Shown here: in pieces, positions 1-6,202 of the stretch | Position numbering within the stretch: position 1 is the first letter of the stretch | Layout of the letters: every line of letters begins with the position of its first letter | Position numbers and translations under genes: made by a program | Notes under the pieces: generated by a model | Seen by the model: only the letters and a program-made list of their open reading frames with translations | The model's database searches: none | Told to the model about the DNA's origin: nothing | Origin: Candidatus Roizmanbacteria bacterium CG_4_9_14_0_8_um_filter_34_12 | Lineage (GTDB): Bacteria > Patescibacteriota > Microgenomatia > UBA1406 > GWC2-37-13 | Assembly (NCBI GenBank): GCA_002789465.1 | Contig: PFTH01000144.1 | Span: forward strand, 1 to 6,857 | Reading direction: 5' to 3' | DNA length: 6,857 nt

Positions 1-262
1 GCTTTTAGGTAATCCAAAAATTCTTGTTCTTGATGAACCAACTTCAGGTCTCGATCCAATTGAACAAGAAAAAATCCGTGAGCTAATTAAAAAAACTGCA
101 AAAGATAAAACTATTATTTTCTCAACTCATATTTTATCCGAGGTTGAAGATGTGGCTAATCGACTGATCATAATCGATCATGGGAAAATGGTGTATGATG
201 GAAAAAAACCAAAAGGAAAAGGAGCAGTGGAGAAATTATTTAAAAAACTTGTTAAAAATTAA
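1..262 (+). CDS. ABC transporter ATP-binding protein, C-terminal fragment (5' end outside window)
   Basis: Partial gene open from the left edge; the frame starts at base 2 and ends with TAA at 260-262, giving 86 visible residues. The fragment opens with LLGNPKILVLDEPTSGLDP, which is a Walker B motif plus D-loop, followed by the H-switch STH. It ends with the strand pair typical of export ATPases (LIIIDHGKMVYDG) and a short lysine-rich tail. Walker A and the signature motif must lie upstream. The next two genes encode a GldF-like permease and a GldG-like auxiliary protein, so this is most likely the ATPase (GldA-like) of the same ABC-2 type transporter, energising export at the cytoplasmic membrane. 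The stop codon lies inside the left arm of the inverted-repeat element at 257-354. The nucleotide-binding-domain assignment is firm; the GldA-like role is inferred from neighbours. Confidence 0.9.
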   Translation, partial: LLGNPKILVLDEPTSGLDPIEQEKIRELIKKTAKDKTIIFSTHILSEVEDVANRLIIIDHGKMVYDGKKPKGKGAVEKLFKKLVKN

Positions 263-364
263 CCTAACTATTCTAATTGATCTAAATAAGTTCCAATAAC
301 CAATTATTAATTGATTAATTGAGGTTTGGGATTTGTTTAGAAATTAGGTTAATTAGAAATTAGT
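257..364. repeat. AT-rich inverted-repeat element, copy A (upstream of gldF)
   Basis: The outer arms are a perfect 11-bp inverted repeat, aattaacctaa (257-267) and ttaggttaatt (344-354). Further in, tctaaataagttccaa (281-296) pairs imperfectly with the complement of 325-340, and the centre has caatta (301-306) against taattg (316-321). The whole stretch can fold as one long interrupted hairpin. It resembles copy B at 2608-2720 in the same orientation: ccaataaccaa is shared, and 326-357 matches 2677-2708 almost throughout. It overlaps the stop codon of the upstream ATPase gene and fills the gap before gldF. It could be a small non-autonomous element or an intercistronic processing or attenuation hairpin; no coding potential was seen. 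Confidence 0.75.
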
Positions 365-372
365 ACTTAGAT

Positions 373-1074
373 ATGTTTAAATTATTCAGAAAAGAGCTTA
401 ATTATTATTTAAACAATCCGGTGGGATATATTGTATTGATTCTTTTTGCTGTGTTTGCAAACTTTTTATATATCAAAGATATTTTTGTGATTGGATCAGC
501 ATCACTGCGTCCGTTTTTTGGCGTTTTGCCATGGTTACTTATGATTTTTATTCCTGCTTTAGCAATGCGTTCGTTTGCAGAAGAAAAAAGGAGCAATACC
601 ATTGAAGTGCTATTAACTCTTCCCATTTCCGAAACTCAAATCGTGATTGCGAAATTTATGGCATTAATGATTTTGATGGGAATTGGTCTTTTGTTAACAA
701 TTGGACTGACAGTTTCATTGTCAATGTTGAGCAAAATATATTACCCGGAGATTCTTGTTGGTTATTTAGGAGCAATTTTTTTAAGTATGACATTAATTAG
801 TTTATCAATGTTTTTTTCCAGCCTGACAAAAAATCAGATCGCAGCTTTTTTAGGATCGGTGATCACGATCTTTGTATTGTTGGTGATGGGGACGGATTTT
901 TTTGCAACTGTATTTCCAAGAACAATTCAAGAGGGAATGACAATCTTTACTCCACTTTATCATTTACAAAACTTTACAAAAGGTTTGATTGATTTTAGAT
1001 CGGTTTTCTATTTTATTTCCATGACAATAACTTTTCTATTTTTGACAGTTGTAAATTTGGAAAAACGCGCATAA
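373..1074 (+). CDS. ABC-2 type transporter permease, GldF-like
   Basis: A 233-residue integral membrane protein with about six hydrophobic segments (roughly residues 18-35, 50-66, 92-116, 128-150, 157-177 and 211-228). After the second segment it carries the family hallmark RSFAEEKRSNTIEVLLTLPI (residues 66-85), the cytoplasmic coupling region of ABC-2/GldF permeases. The length fits GldF (about 240 residues). It probably forms the membrane channel with the ATPase encoded upstream and the GldG-like protein downstream, whose start lies one base after this stop. The ATG at 373 directly precedes the charged N-terminal segment normal for the family; no convincing Shine-Dalgarno sequence is present, since the space before it is filled by repeat copy A. 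In Bacteroidetes GldA-GldF-GldG is linked to gliding and secretion; elsewhere the substrate is unknown, so no substrate is claimed. Confidence 0.88.
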   Translation: MFKLFRKELNYYLNNPVGYIVLILFAVFANFLYIKDIFVIGSASLRPFFGVLPWLLMIFIPALAMRSFAEEKRSNTIEVLLTLPISETQIVIAKFMALMILMGIGLLLTIGLTVSLSMLSKIYYPEILVGYLGAIFLSMTLISLSMFFSSLTKNQIAAFLGSVITIFVLLVMGTDFFATVFPRTIQEGMTIFTPLYHLQNFTKGLIDFRSVFYFISMTITFLFLTVVNLEKRA

Positions 1075-1075
1075 C

Positions 1076-2584
1076 ATGAAAATCAACTGGCAAAAAATAA
1101 ATCTTTTAAAAATACTACGTTTGGAAAAGCTAACGAGTAAATTTATTTATGGATTAGTATTTGCAGTTCTTATTATCTTAAATCTTTTAATTGCGCAAGT
1201 TCCACTACGATTAGACTTATCAGAAGGAAAAGCTTATACGCTGTCAACTTCAACAAAAAAAATTATTAGCAAAATAGATGATATTGTTAATATTAAATTT
1301 TTTAATTCATCAACTCTTCCTCCGCGATTATTGCCATTAAAAACAGAAGTGACTGATTTATTAAGCGAATATGGAAAAGATAGTAGGGGAAAAATTGTTG
1401 TACGTATTGTTGATCCAAAAAAAGATGAGAAGACACAGACGGAAGTTCAGGAACTGGGAATTCCAGAGCTTCCATTTCAACAAATGGAAAAAGATAAATA
1501 TGCAGTTTCTTCGGTTTATTTTGGAATATTGATTACTTACGGAGATAAAAAAGAAGTTATTCCTCAGGCTACTGATATTGGAAGTTTGGAATATAGTATT
1601 ACCTCGGCAATCTATAAGATTAGTCGGAAAGAGCAGGAAAAAATTGGAGTCATTGGTTACGACACAGCAGCAGATCCTCAAACAAATCCCTTAGCGAGTT
1701 TGGATAAAGTGCTTGGTCAACAGTTTCTTATTGAGCCGGTCACGATTTCATCAGACTCGGCCAGTAGCAGTGAAATCGCAAAAGACATAAAAACATTATT
1801 AGTATTTGACACTGGAAGTAAAAAATATACGGACTTGGAAATTAATACAATAAAAAATTACATAAAAAATAACGGAAAAGTTTTGGTATTTGTTGATGGA
1901 GTATGGGTGAATGATAGTTTGACGACAGCACCAGCAGAACATAATTTATTTTCTCTCATGGATTATTACGGAATAAACTTACAAAAAAATCTTCTTTTAT
2001 CAACAACGGCTGAGTTAGTTAATTTTGGCAATGAAACAATGCAGTTTTTTTCACCATATCCTTTTTGGGTGAAGGCAAATATGTTCAACAATAAAACCGG
2101 TTATTTTACCAACATCCGCCAACTGACATTTCCTTGGAGTGCGTCAGTTCAAGCGTCAAAAAAATCAGGTTGGGAAATTAATGAATTAATAAAAACCAGC
2201 AACAAATCATGGGAACAAAAAGACAACTTTGTTTTAAATCCCCAAAGCATTCCTGGACCGCAAGCAAATGATCTTAAAGAATATTTAGTTGGGATAGAGG
2301 CAAAAAGTAAAAGTAATGGACAATTGGTTGTGATTCCTTCATCCCGTTTTGTGTTGGATCGTTATTTGAGCCAATCAAGTGATAATTTAGAGTTGGTTTT
2401 AAATATCGTTAATGGTTTGGCTGCCGGTGGAGCGCTGTCTGGAATTCGCTCCCGCGCCGTGGGTTTTTATCCACTACCGGAATTATCAGACAGTTCTAAA
2501 GATGTTTTTAAATACGGAAACATACTACTTCTTCCAGTTTTGTTTGGAATTTATGGAGCGTTTAGGGTGATGAGACGGAAATAA
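1076..2584 (+). CDS. GldG-like ABC transporter auxiliary protein (membrane-anchored)
   Basis: A 502-residue protein with an N-terminal membrane anchor (about residues 24-43), a large presumably extracytoplasmic region, and a C-terminal membrane segment (about 478-497) ending in RVMRRK. Just after the first anchor is the family signature RLDLSEGKAYTLSTSTKK (residues 45-62), typical of the GldG/ABC_transp_aux family (PF09822), followed by alternating strands and helices including KIVVRIVDP and KIGVIGY. The length is near that usual for GldG (about 500-560). It starts one base after the gldF stop, so translation is probably coupled. It would serve as accessory subunit of the transporter made by the two upstream genes. 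No catalytic motif was recognised. Downstream lies repeat copy B and then a convergent gene. Confidence 0.87.
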   Translation: MKINWQKINLLKILRLEKLTSKFIYGLVFAVLIILNLLIAQVPLRLDLSEGKAYTLSTSTKKIISKIDDIVNIKFFNSSTLPPRLLPLKTEVTDLLSEYGKDSRGKIVVRIVDPKKDEKTQTEVQELGIPELPFQQMEKDKYAVSSVYFGILITYGDKKEVIPQATDIGSLEYSITSAIYKISRKEQEKIGVIGYDTAADPQTNPLASLDKVLGQQFLIEPVTISSDSASSSEIAKDIKTLLVFDTGSKKYTDLEINTIKNYIKNNGKVLVFVDGVWVNDSLTTAPAEHNLFSLMDYYGINLQKNLLLSTTAELVNFGNETMQFFSPYPFWVKANMFNNKTGYFTNIRQLTFPWSASVQASKKSGWEINELIKTSNKSWEQKDNFVLNPQSIPGPQANDLKEYLVGIEAKSKSNGQLVVIPSSRFVLDRYLSQSSDNLELVLNIVNGLAAGGALSGIRSRAVGFYPLPELSDSSKDVFKYGNILLLPVLFGIYGAFRVMRRK

Positions 2585-2607
2585 GCAAGAATAATATATG
2601 GAAAGTA

Positions 2608-2720
2608 AATTGACCTAATTATTCTAATTTCTAATTAATCTAATCAATGTCCAATAACCAAGTTTTTATTGGAAATTGGGATTTATTTAGAAATTAGGTC
2701 AATTAGAATAATTAGAAATT
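2608..2720. repeat. AT-rich inverted-repeat element, copy B (between gldG and the convergent merR gene)
   Basis: A perfect 13-bp inverted repeat, aattgacctaatt (2608-2620) and aattaggtcaatt (2692-2704), encloses a central hairpin with 8-bp stems tccaataa (2650-2657) and ttattgga (2666-2673). The flanks between also pair imperfectly. It is homologous to copy A (257-364) in the same orientation, with the shared blocks ccaataaccaa and ttgggattt-tttagaaattaggt-aattaga differing at only two positions. It fills the gap between two convergent genes, so it may also act as a bidirectional transcription barrier. It is not a textbook intrinsic terminator, because the stem is AT-rich and no clean T-run follows on either strand. 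Confidence 0.75.
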
Positions 2721-2728
2721 AATTAAGT

Positions 2729-3514
2729 TTATAGAATTGGAACCTGTAATTCTGTGACTAGATTTTCTTCATTTTTTTCAGCCAGACTTCCTCGCCAATA
2801 GATTTCCCGGCAATCAAGGTCAGGATGGCACTTTAATTTATGTTCAATTACATATTGATCAACAAACTGCCAGACATAAGACATATAAGAGTATGAGCCA
2901 ATATGAATATAACTTACAGTTTTATGTTCAGGAACAGTGATAATTTGCAATTTTGGTTTTGGTTGAGGTTGGGTATCTCCAAGATAAACTCCGGTTGTCA
3001 TTTTTGAGTCATGAGGCGAATATCCATGATTATGAAAGATGGTAATTCCAGGAAAATGATAATATTTATCTTCAGCTAGTTGAAAAACCTCACGTTGATG
3101 AGAGGCAATATCAACATAACGGCCTTGTTTTTTTAAAGCATAAATCCAGTAGAGATTAATAGTTTTTATTTTAGGAGTAACCAATAAATTCTGATTTTTT
3201 AAAGAGTTAGAAAATTCTTTGGCTTTATTAATCCGTTTTTCAAGAATATTTTTTTGTTGTTCTAAGGTTTTGACCTGATTGGCAAATAAATTTATAAGTA
3301 AGTCATTACGCCTGATATAAAGCTTAATTTCTTTAAGTGTGAGATTGAAGCTTTTTAAAAGTGTAATTTTTTGAAAAATTAATGCTTGTTTGGGTTGGTA
3401 ATAACGAAAGTTATTTTTTCGAACTTGTGGTTTAAGAATTCCAATTCGATCGTAATAAATTATGGTTTTTTTCGTGGTATCGCAAATTTCCGCAAATGCT
3501 TTAGTTAATAACAT
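2729..3514 (-). CDS. MerR-family transcriptional regulator with GyrI-like ligand-binding domain (BmrR/BltR type)
   Basis: A 261-residue protein. Residues 2-70 form a MerR winged helix-turn-helix, with the diagnostic TIIYYDRIGILKP and NNFRYY motifs. Residues about 75-108 form the dimerising coiled coil (KTLEQQKNILEKRINKAKEF). Residues about 115-261 resemble a GyrI-like effector domain (PF06445 type), ending EIYWRGSLAEKNEENLVTELQVPIL; the acidic residue in E237-I-Y is a candidate ligand contact by analogy with multidrug sensors such as BmrR. Such proteins bind hydrophobic or cationic drugs and activate promoters with over-long spacers. It is divergent from the uvrA-like gene and is the obvious candidate regulator of it. 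A perfect TATAAT lies seven bases before the ATG, so the mRNA is probably leaderless. The ligand is unknown. Confidence 0.88.
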   Translation of the reverse strand: MLLTKAFAEICDTTKKTIIYYDRIGILKPQVRKNNFRYYQPKQALIFQKITLLKSFNLTLKEIKLYIRRNDLLINLFANQVKTLEQQKNILEKRINKAKEFSNSLKNQNLLVTPKIKTINLYWIYALKKQGRYVDIASHQREVFQLAEDKYYHFPGITIFHNHGYSPHDSKMTTGVYLGDTQPQPKPKLQIITVPEHKTVSYIHIGSYSYMSYVWQFVDQYVIEHKLKCHPDLDCREIYWRGSLAEKNEENLVTELQVPIL

Positions 3515-3520
3515 AAGGTT

Positions 3521-3548
3521 ATTATACTTTATTCAGACTTCTTGATAA
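3521..3548 (-). promoter_or_regulatory. Candidate promoter of the merR gene (leaderless)
   Basis: On the - strand TATAAT occupies 3526-3521 and a weak -35 match (TTATCA, four of six to TTGACA) occupies 3548-3543, a 16-bp spacer. Only six bases (aacctt) separate the -10 from the ATG at 3514, so the expected transcription start falls on or next to the start codon. The -10 is a perfect match; the leaderless reading is inferred from spacing. Confidence 0.6.
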
Positions 3549-3563
3549 ACTTGTACCAGACAA

Positions 3564-3751
3564 TGTCATTGCGAGGAATCCCGCTTAAGCGGGATGACGT
3601 GGCAATCCCATTACCAATAGGATTTTATTTATATTAACGGGATTGTTCCTCGATTAACACTCGGAATTATAACCCCTCGAAAAAGCTCGGGATTATAACT
3701 TCCCCCGCTAAGCGTGGTTATAACCCCGCATTGCGGGGGTTCGTAATGACA
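3564..3751. repeat. 188-bp palindromic intergenic element with GTCATT termini
   Basis: The ends are imperfect inverted repeats: tgtcattgcgag (3564-3575) against the complement of ttcgtaatgaca (3740-3751), 10 of 12 matching. Inside are a perfect 18-bp palindrome atcccgcttaagcgggat (3578-3595), a nested pair gtcat/atgac (3565-3569, 3594-3598), an inverted match between 3572-3583 and 3638-3652, and a strong hairpin ccccgc-att-gcgggg (3724-3738). The element is much more GC-rich than its surroundings. Sequences beginning GTCATTGCGAGG and containing GGCAATCCC belong to a style of dispersed palindromic repeat found in many bacterial genomes. It separates the merR and uvrA-like promoters and probably inserted there. 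It has no gene and no T-run of an intrinsic terminator. Confidence 0.75.
3638..3739. repeat. Degenerate tandem repeat, about 26-bp period, four units
   Basis: Within the palindromic element, related units begin at 3638 (24 bp), 3662, 3688 and 3714 (26 bp each). Their openings are cgggattgttcctcg, cggaattataacccctcg, cgggattataacttccccc and gtggttataaccccgc, sharing a core of roughly CGGRATTATAACCCC. The last unit merges into the ccccgc/gcgggg hairpin. The units are too diverged and too short to be a CRISPR array. Confidence 0.5.
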
Positions 3752-3780
3752 GTTAAATCTCACTTTATAACTCTCCTGAT

Positions 3781-3821
3781 TTGCGTATGACGTACGGGCA
3801 TAGTTTATAATGCCCAGTCAT
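3781..3821 (+). promoter_or_regulatory. Candidate regulated promoter/operator of the uvrA-like gene
   Basis: A perfect TATAAT lies at 3806-3811. The best -35 is TTGCGT at 3781-3786 (TTG only), giving a 19-bp spacer, the length typical of MerR-activated promoters. The spacer region holds an imperfect dyad tatg-c/g-cata (3786-3802). A second dyad, gggcat (3796-3801) and atgccc (3810-3815), encloses the -10. Either is a possible binding site for the divergently encoded MerR protein. The expected transcription start near 3818 leaves at most a few bases before the ATG at 3822. The -10 is clear; the operator assignment is inference. Confidence 0.5.
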
Positions 3822-6146
3822 ATGATAATAAGAGTGCGAAATGCCCATGAACACAATCTAAAACATATTGATGTTGATATTCCCCGTAACCAGTTAGTGG
3901 TGTTTACTGGTTTGTCCGGAGCGGGAAAATCATCATTGGTTTTTGATATGATATATGCTGAAGCGCAAAGACAGTATTTGGAGAGTTTAACAACTTATGC
4001 GCGCCAACGTCTACCTAAAATTGGGCGTCCAAAAGCTGATGAAATTAGCGGGATTTCTCCCGCAATAATAATTGACCAGAAACGTCTTGGAACTAATCCA
4101 CGCTCCACGGTGGGAACGGTAACGGAAATCTATACCTATCTGCGGTTGCTTTTTAGTCGTTATGGGTTGCCTACAATTGGGGATTCCACCTTGTTTTCTT
4201 TCAATAGTCCAGAGGGAGCTTGCGAAAATTGCAAAGGTTTGGGGGAAAAGTTGGTAATTGATGAAAATAGTATATTTAATTGGGACAAGTCAATTACTCA
4301 AGGAGGAATTCGTCATTCGGAATTTCGTTCCGGTAGTCGTCGGACCAATATTATTATTGCCAGTAATTTATTTGATGTTCATAAACCCCTAAAAGATTTT
4401 AGTCGGCAGGATTTGGATAAACTGCTCTATAGTGGGAGATTAGTGATGAGTGACAAAACTCAAGGCTTTATCCAAAAATATAGTTTTGAAGGAGTGGTGA
4501 CTGGGATTATGAGACGGCGAGCTGATAGACGGGGACTGTCTTCTTCAACGCTTGGTCGTGATAATAAATTTTTTAAATTAGAGCACTGTGATGTTTGCCA
4601 GGGTTCAAGGTTAAATAAACGTGCTCGTGCAGTTTTAATTAATAATAAGAATATTGTCGAGTTGGTAAATATGGAGTTGGATGATTTATATGAGTTTTTT
4701 AAAGACATTAAACATCCACTAGCACAACCGATTGTGGCCAAAATGACGGAGATGATTGAGAGTTTAAAAGAAATTGGTTTGGGATATTTGTCCTTAAGCC
4801 GGTCAGTGCGAACTTTGTCAGGTGGTGAATCACAGCGGGTAAAAATGGCACGGCAACTAGGTTGTGATTTGATAGAGATGCTATATATTTTGGATGAACC
4901 AACCATTGGACTGCATCCGCGTGATATTAATCAAATGATTACGCTTTTAATGAAAATTCGTGATAAAGGTAATAGCGTTTTAGTGGTTGAACATGATTCA
5001 GAAGTGATTAAAGCAGCTGACTGTGTAATTGATATTGGACCATTGGCTGGGGAAAAAGGAGGAAAGGTGATGTTTATTGGAAAGCCGAATGATTTGAAGC
5101 AAAACAAAGAGTCTTTGACTGGAAGATATTTAAGTAATAAACGTCATTCTGGTAAGCGACCGAGCCGATTCAAACTCGGCGAGGAAGCGCATCCAGAATC
5201 ATCTAATGTAGATTCTGGAGTCGTCGCTACGCTCTTCCCTAGAATAACGACGGAAGTTTTAAACATAACCAACGCCTCAACCAATAACTTAAAAAATATC
5301 AGCGTTGATATTCCAACTGGTGTTTTAACTTGTATTACCGGAGTTGCCGGTTCGGGTAAAAGTTCTTTGATTTTCGATTGTTTCTTGGAACAACACCCGC
5401 AAGCAGTCGTAATTGATCAATCACCAATTGGAGCAATGAATCGCGGTAATCCTGCCACTTATACCGGTGTGTTTGATCGAATCAGAAAGACTTTTAGTCA
5501 TGCAACCGGGAAAAATATTGGATTATTTAGTTTTAACTCAATTGGTGCATGTGAAAAATGTCAAGGGTTAGGTTTTCGGGAAATTGACATGCATTTTTTA
5601 AGCAGTGTGACTTTAATTTGTTCAGAGTGTGAAGGTCGACGTTATAAAAAAGAAGTGCTGGGATATTTGTATCAAGGAAAGTCAATTGCCGATGTTTTGG
5701 AAATGACAATCAGCGAAGCAGTAAAATTTTTTAGTGATGATGAAATTGTCAGACGATTGGGGATTTTAAAGTCAGTGGGTTTGGACTATTTGGAACTAGG
5801 TCAGTCCTTAGATACGTTATCAGGTGGTGAGGCACAACGAGTCAAATTAGCCAGTGAGTTACATAAAAAAGGTAATATTTATGTTTTGGATGAGCCAACT
5901 ACAGGGTTACACATGGCAGATATTGAAAGGCTTATCGTAATTTTAAGACGATTAGTCGATAACGGGAATACCGTGATAGTGATTGAACATAATTTAGACG
6001 TCATCAGTTGTGCTGATTGGATTATTGATCTAGGGCCGGAAGGTGGAAGAAAGGGTGGGGAGGTTGTTGTACAAGGACGTATGAAAGATATTATTAATTG
6101 TCAACGATCGTATACGGGACATTTTTTAAAAAAATTAATGGATTAA
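3822..6146 (+). CDS. UvrA-like ABC ATPase lacking the UvrB-binding domain (UvrA2/DrrC-type)
   Basis: Tandem ABC ATPase; residue numbers count from the upstream ATG at 3810. The N-half has Walker A GLSGAGKSS (34-42), LSGGE (336-340), Walker B LYILDEP (358-364) and VEH; the C-half has GVAGSGKSS (511-519), zinc module CEKC (581-584) and CSEC (604-607), LSGGE (670-674), IYVLDEP (690-696) and IEH. After RSTVGTVTEIYTYLRLLFSR (99-117) the protein passes almost directly to LFSFNSPEGACENC, so the UvrB-binding domain and first CPxCG pair of standard UvrA (about 940 residues) are absent. That is the short class including the daunorubicin-resistance protein DrrC, thought to act on drug-bound DNA without UvrB. 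ATG 3822 is preferred: ATG 3810 overlaps the -10 box, and MIIRVRNAHEHNLKHID begins like family members. Residues 445-480 come from an inserted palindromic element. Likely controlled by the divergent MerR. Confidence 0.9.
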   Translation: MIIRVRNAHEHNLKHIDVDIPRNQLVVFTGLSGAGKSSLVFDMIYAEAQRQYLESLTTYARQRLPKIGRPKADEISGISPAIIIDQKRLGTNPRSTVGTVTEIYTYLRLLFSRYGLPTIGDSTLFSFNSPEGACENCKGLGEKLVIDENSIFNWDKSITQGGIRHSEFRSGSRRTNIIIASNLFDVHKPLKDFSRQDLDKLLYSGRLVMSDKTQGFIQKYSFEGVVTGIMRRRADRRGLSSSTLGRDNKFFKLEHCDVCQGSRLNKRARAVLINNKNIVELVNMELDDLYEFFKDIKHPLAQPIVAKMTEMIESLKEIGLGYLSLSRSVRTLSGGESQRVKMARQLGCDLIEMLYILDEPTIGLHPRDINQMITLLMKIRDKGNSVLVVEHDSEVIKAADCVIDIGPLAGEKGGKVMFIGKPNDLKQNKESLTGRYLSNKRHSGKRPSRFKLGEEAHPESSNVDSGVVATLFPRITTEVLNITNASTNNLKNISVDIPTGVLTCITGVAGSGKSSLIFDCFLEQHPQAVVIDQSPIGAMNRGNPATYTGVFDRIRKTFSHATGKNIGLFSFNSIGACEKCQGLGFREIDMHFLSSVTLICSECEGRRYKKEVLGYLYQGKSIADVLEMTISEAVKFFSDDEIVRRLGILKSVGLDYLELGQSLDTLSGGEAQRVKLASELHKKGNIYVLDEPTTGLHMADIERLIVILRRLVDNGNTVIVIEHNLDVISCADWIIDLGPEGGRKGGEVVVQGRMKDIINCQRSYTGHFLKKLMD
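5142..5249. repeat. Palindromic element inserted in frame in the uvrA-like gene
   Basis: A 108-bp (36-codon) stretch with inverted ends: cgtcattctgg (5142-5152) against the complement of ccctagaataacg (5238-5250), with one mismatch and one extra base. The next inner pair is agcgac/gtcgct (5155-5160, 5223-5228). Between them stand two hairpins, ccgag/ctcgg (5160-5164, 5175-5179) and a perfect 9-bp stem tccagaatc/gattctgga (5192-5200, 5211-5219). It is stop-free in the host frame and encodes residues 445-480 in the linker between the two ABC halves, where UvrA proteins usually have a shorter variable segment. Its CGTCATT end resembles that of the 3564-3751 element. Exact boundaries are uncertain by a few bases. 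Confidence 0.75.
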
Positions 6147-6176
6147 TGAGTTAACAGATTAACGAATTCAAAAATC

Positions 6177-6202
6177 ATATGAAAAACAAAATAAGTAAAT
6201 TG
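6177..6202 (+). repeat. Direct repeat of a translation-start region, copy 1
   Basis: Bases 6177-6202 match 6593-6618 at 25 of 26 positions, including ATG and the codons for MKNKIS. The only difference is A6197 against C6613. Similarity fades immediately beyond both ends, so the shared piece is confined to the start region of two unrelated proteins. Confidence 0.8.

Noticed and set aside
405..626. 73-codon open frame on the - strand
   Set aside because: Lies entirely inside the GldF-like gene, whose + strand product has clear family motifs; no recognisable protein.
1361..1681. 106-codon open frame on the - strand
   Set aside because: Shadow of the GldG-like gene; composition is cysteine/phenylalanine/asparagine-rich as expected of an antisense reading.
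3724..3738. Strong hairpin as intrinsic terminator
   Set aside because: No T-run follows on either strand, and it lies upstream of both divergent genes, where no transcript needs to end.
3638..3739. CRISPR-like array
   Set aside because: The 26-bp units are contiguous and degenerate, without distinct spacers, and no cas gene is present.
3810..3821. Upstream ATG adding MPSH to the UvrA-like protein
   Set aside because: It overlaps the TATAAT box and the added residues are not part of the family N-terminus; ATG 3822 is preferred.
4460..4906. 148-codon and 64-codon open frames on the - strand
   Set aside because: Both lie opposite the conserved signature and Walker B region of the UvrA-like gene and look like antisense readings.
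6144..6176. Further copy of the AT-rich inverted-repeat family
   Set aside because: It shows only short gattaa/gttaac motifs and lacks the shared ccaataaccaa and ttaggt blocks.
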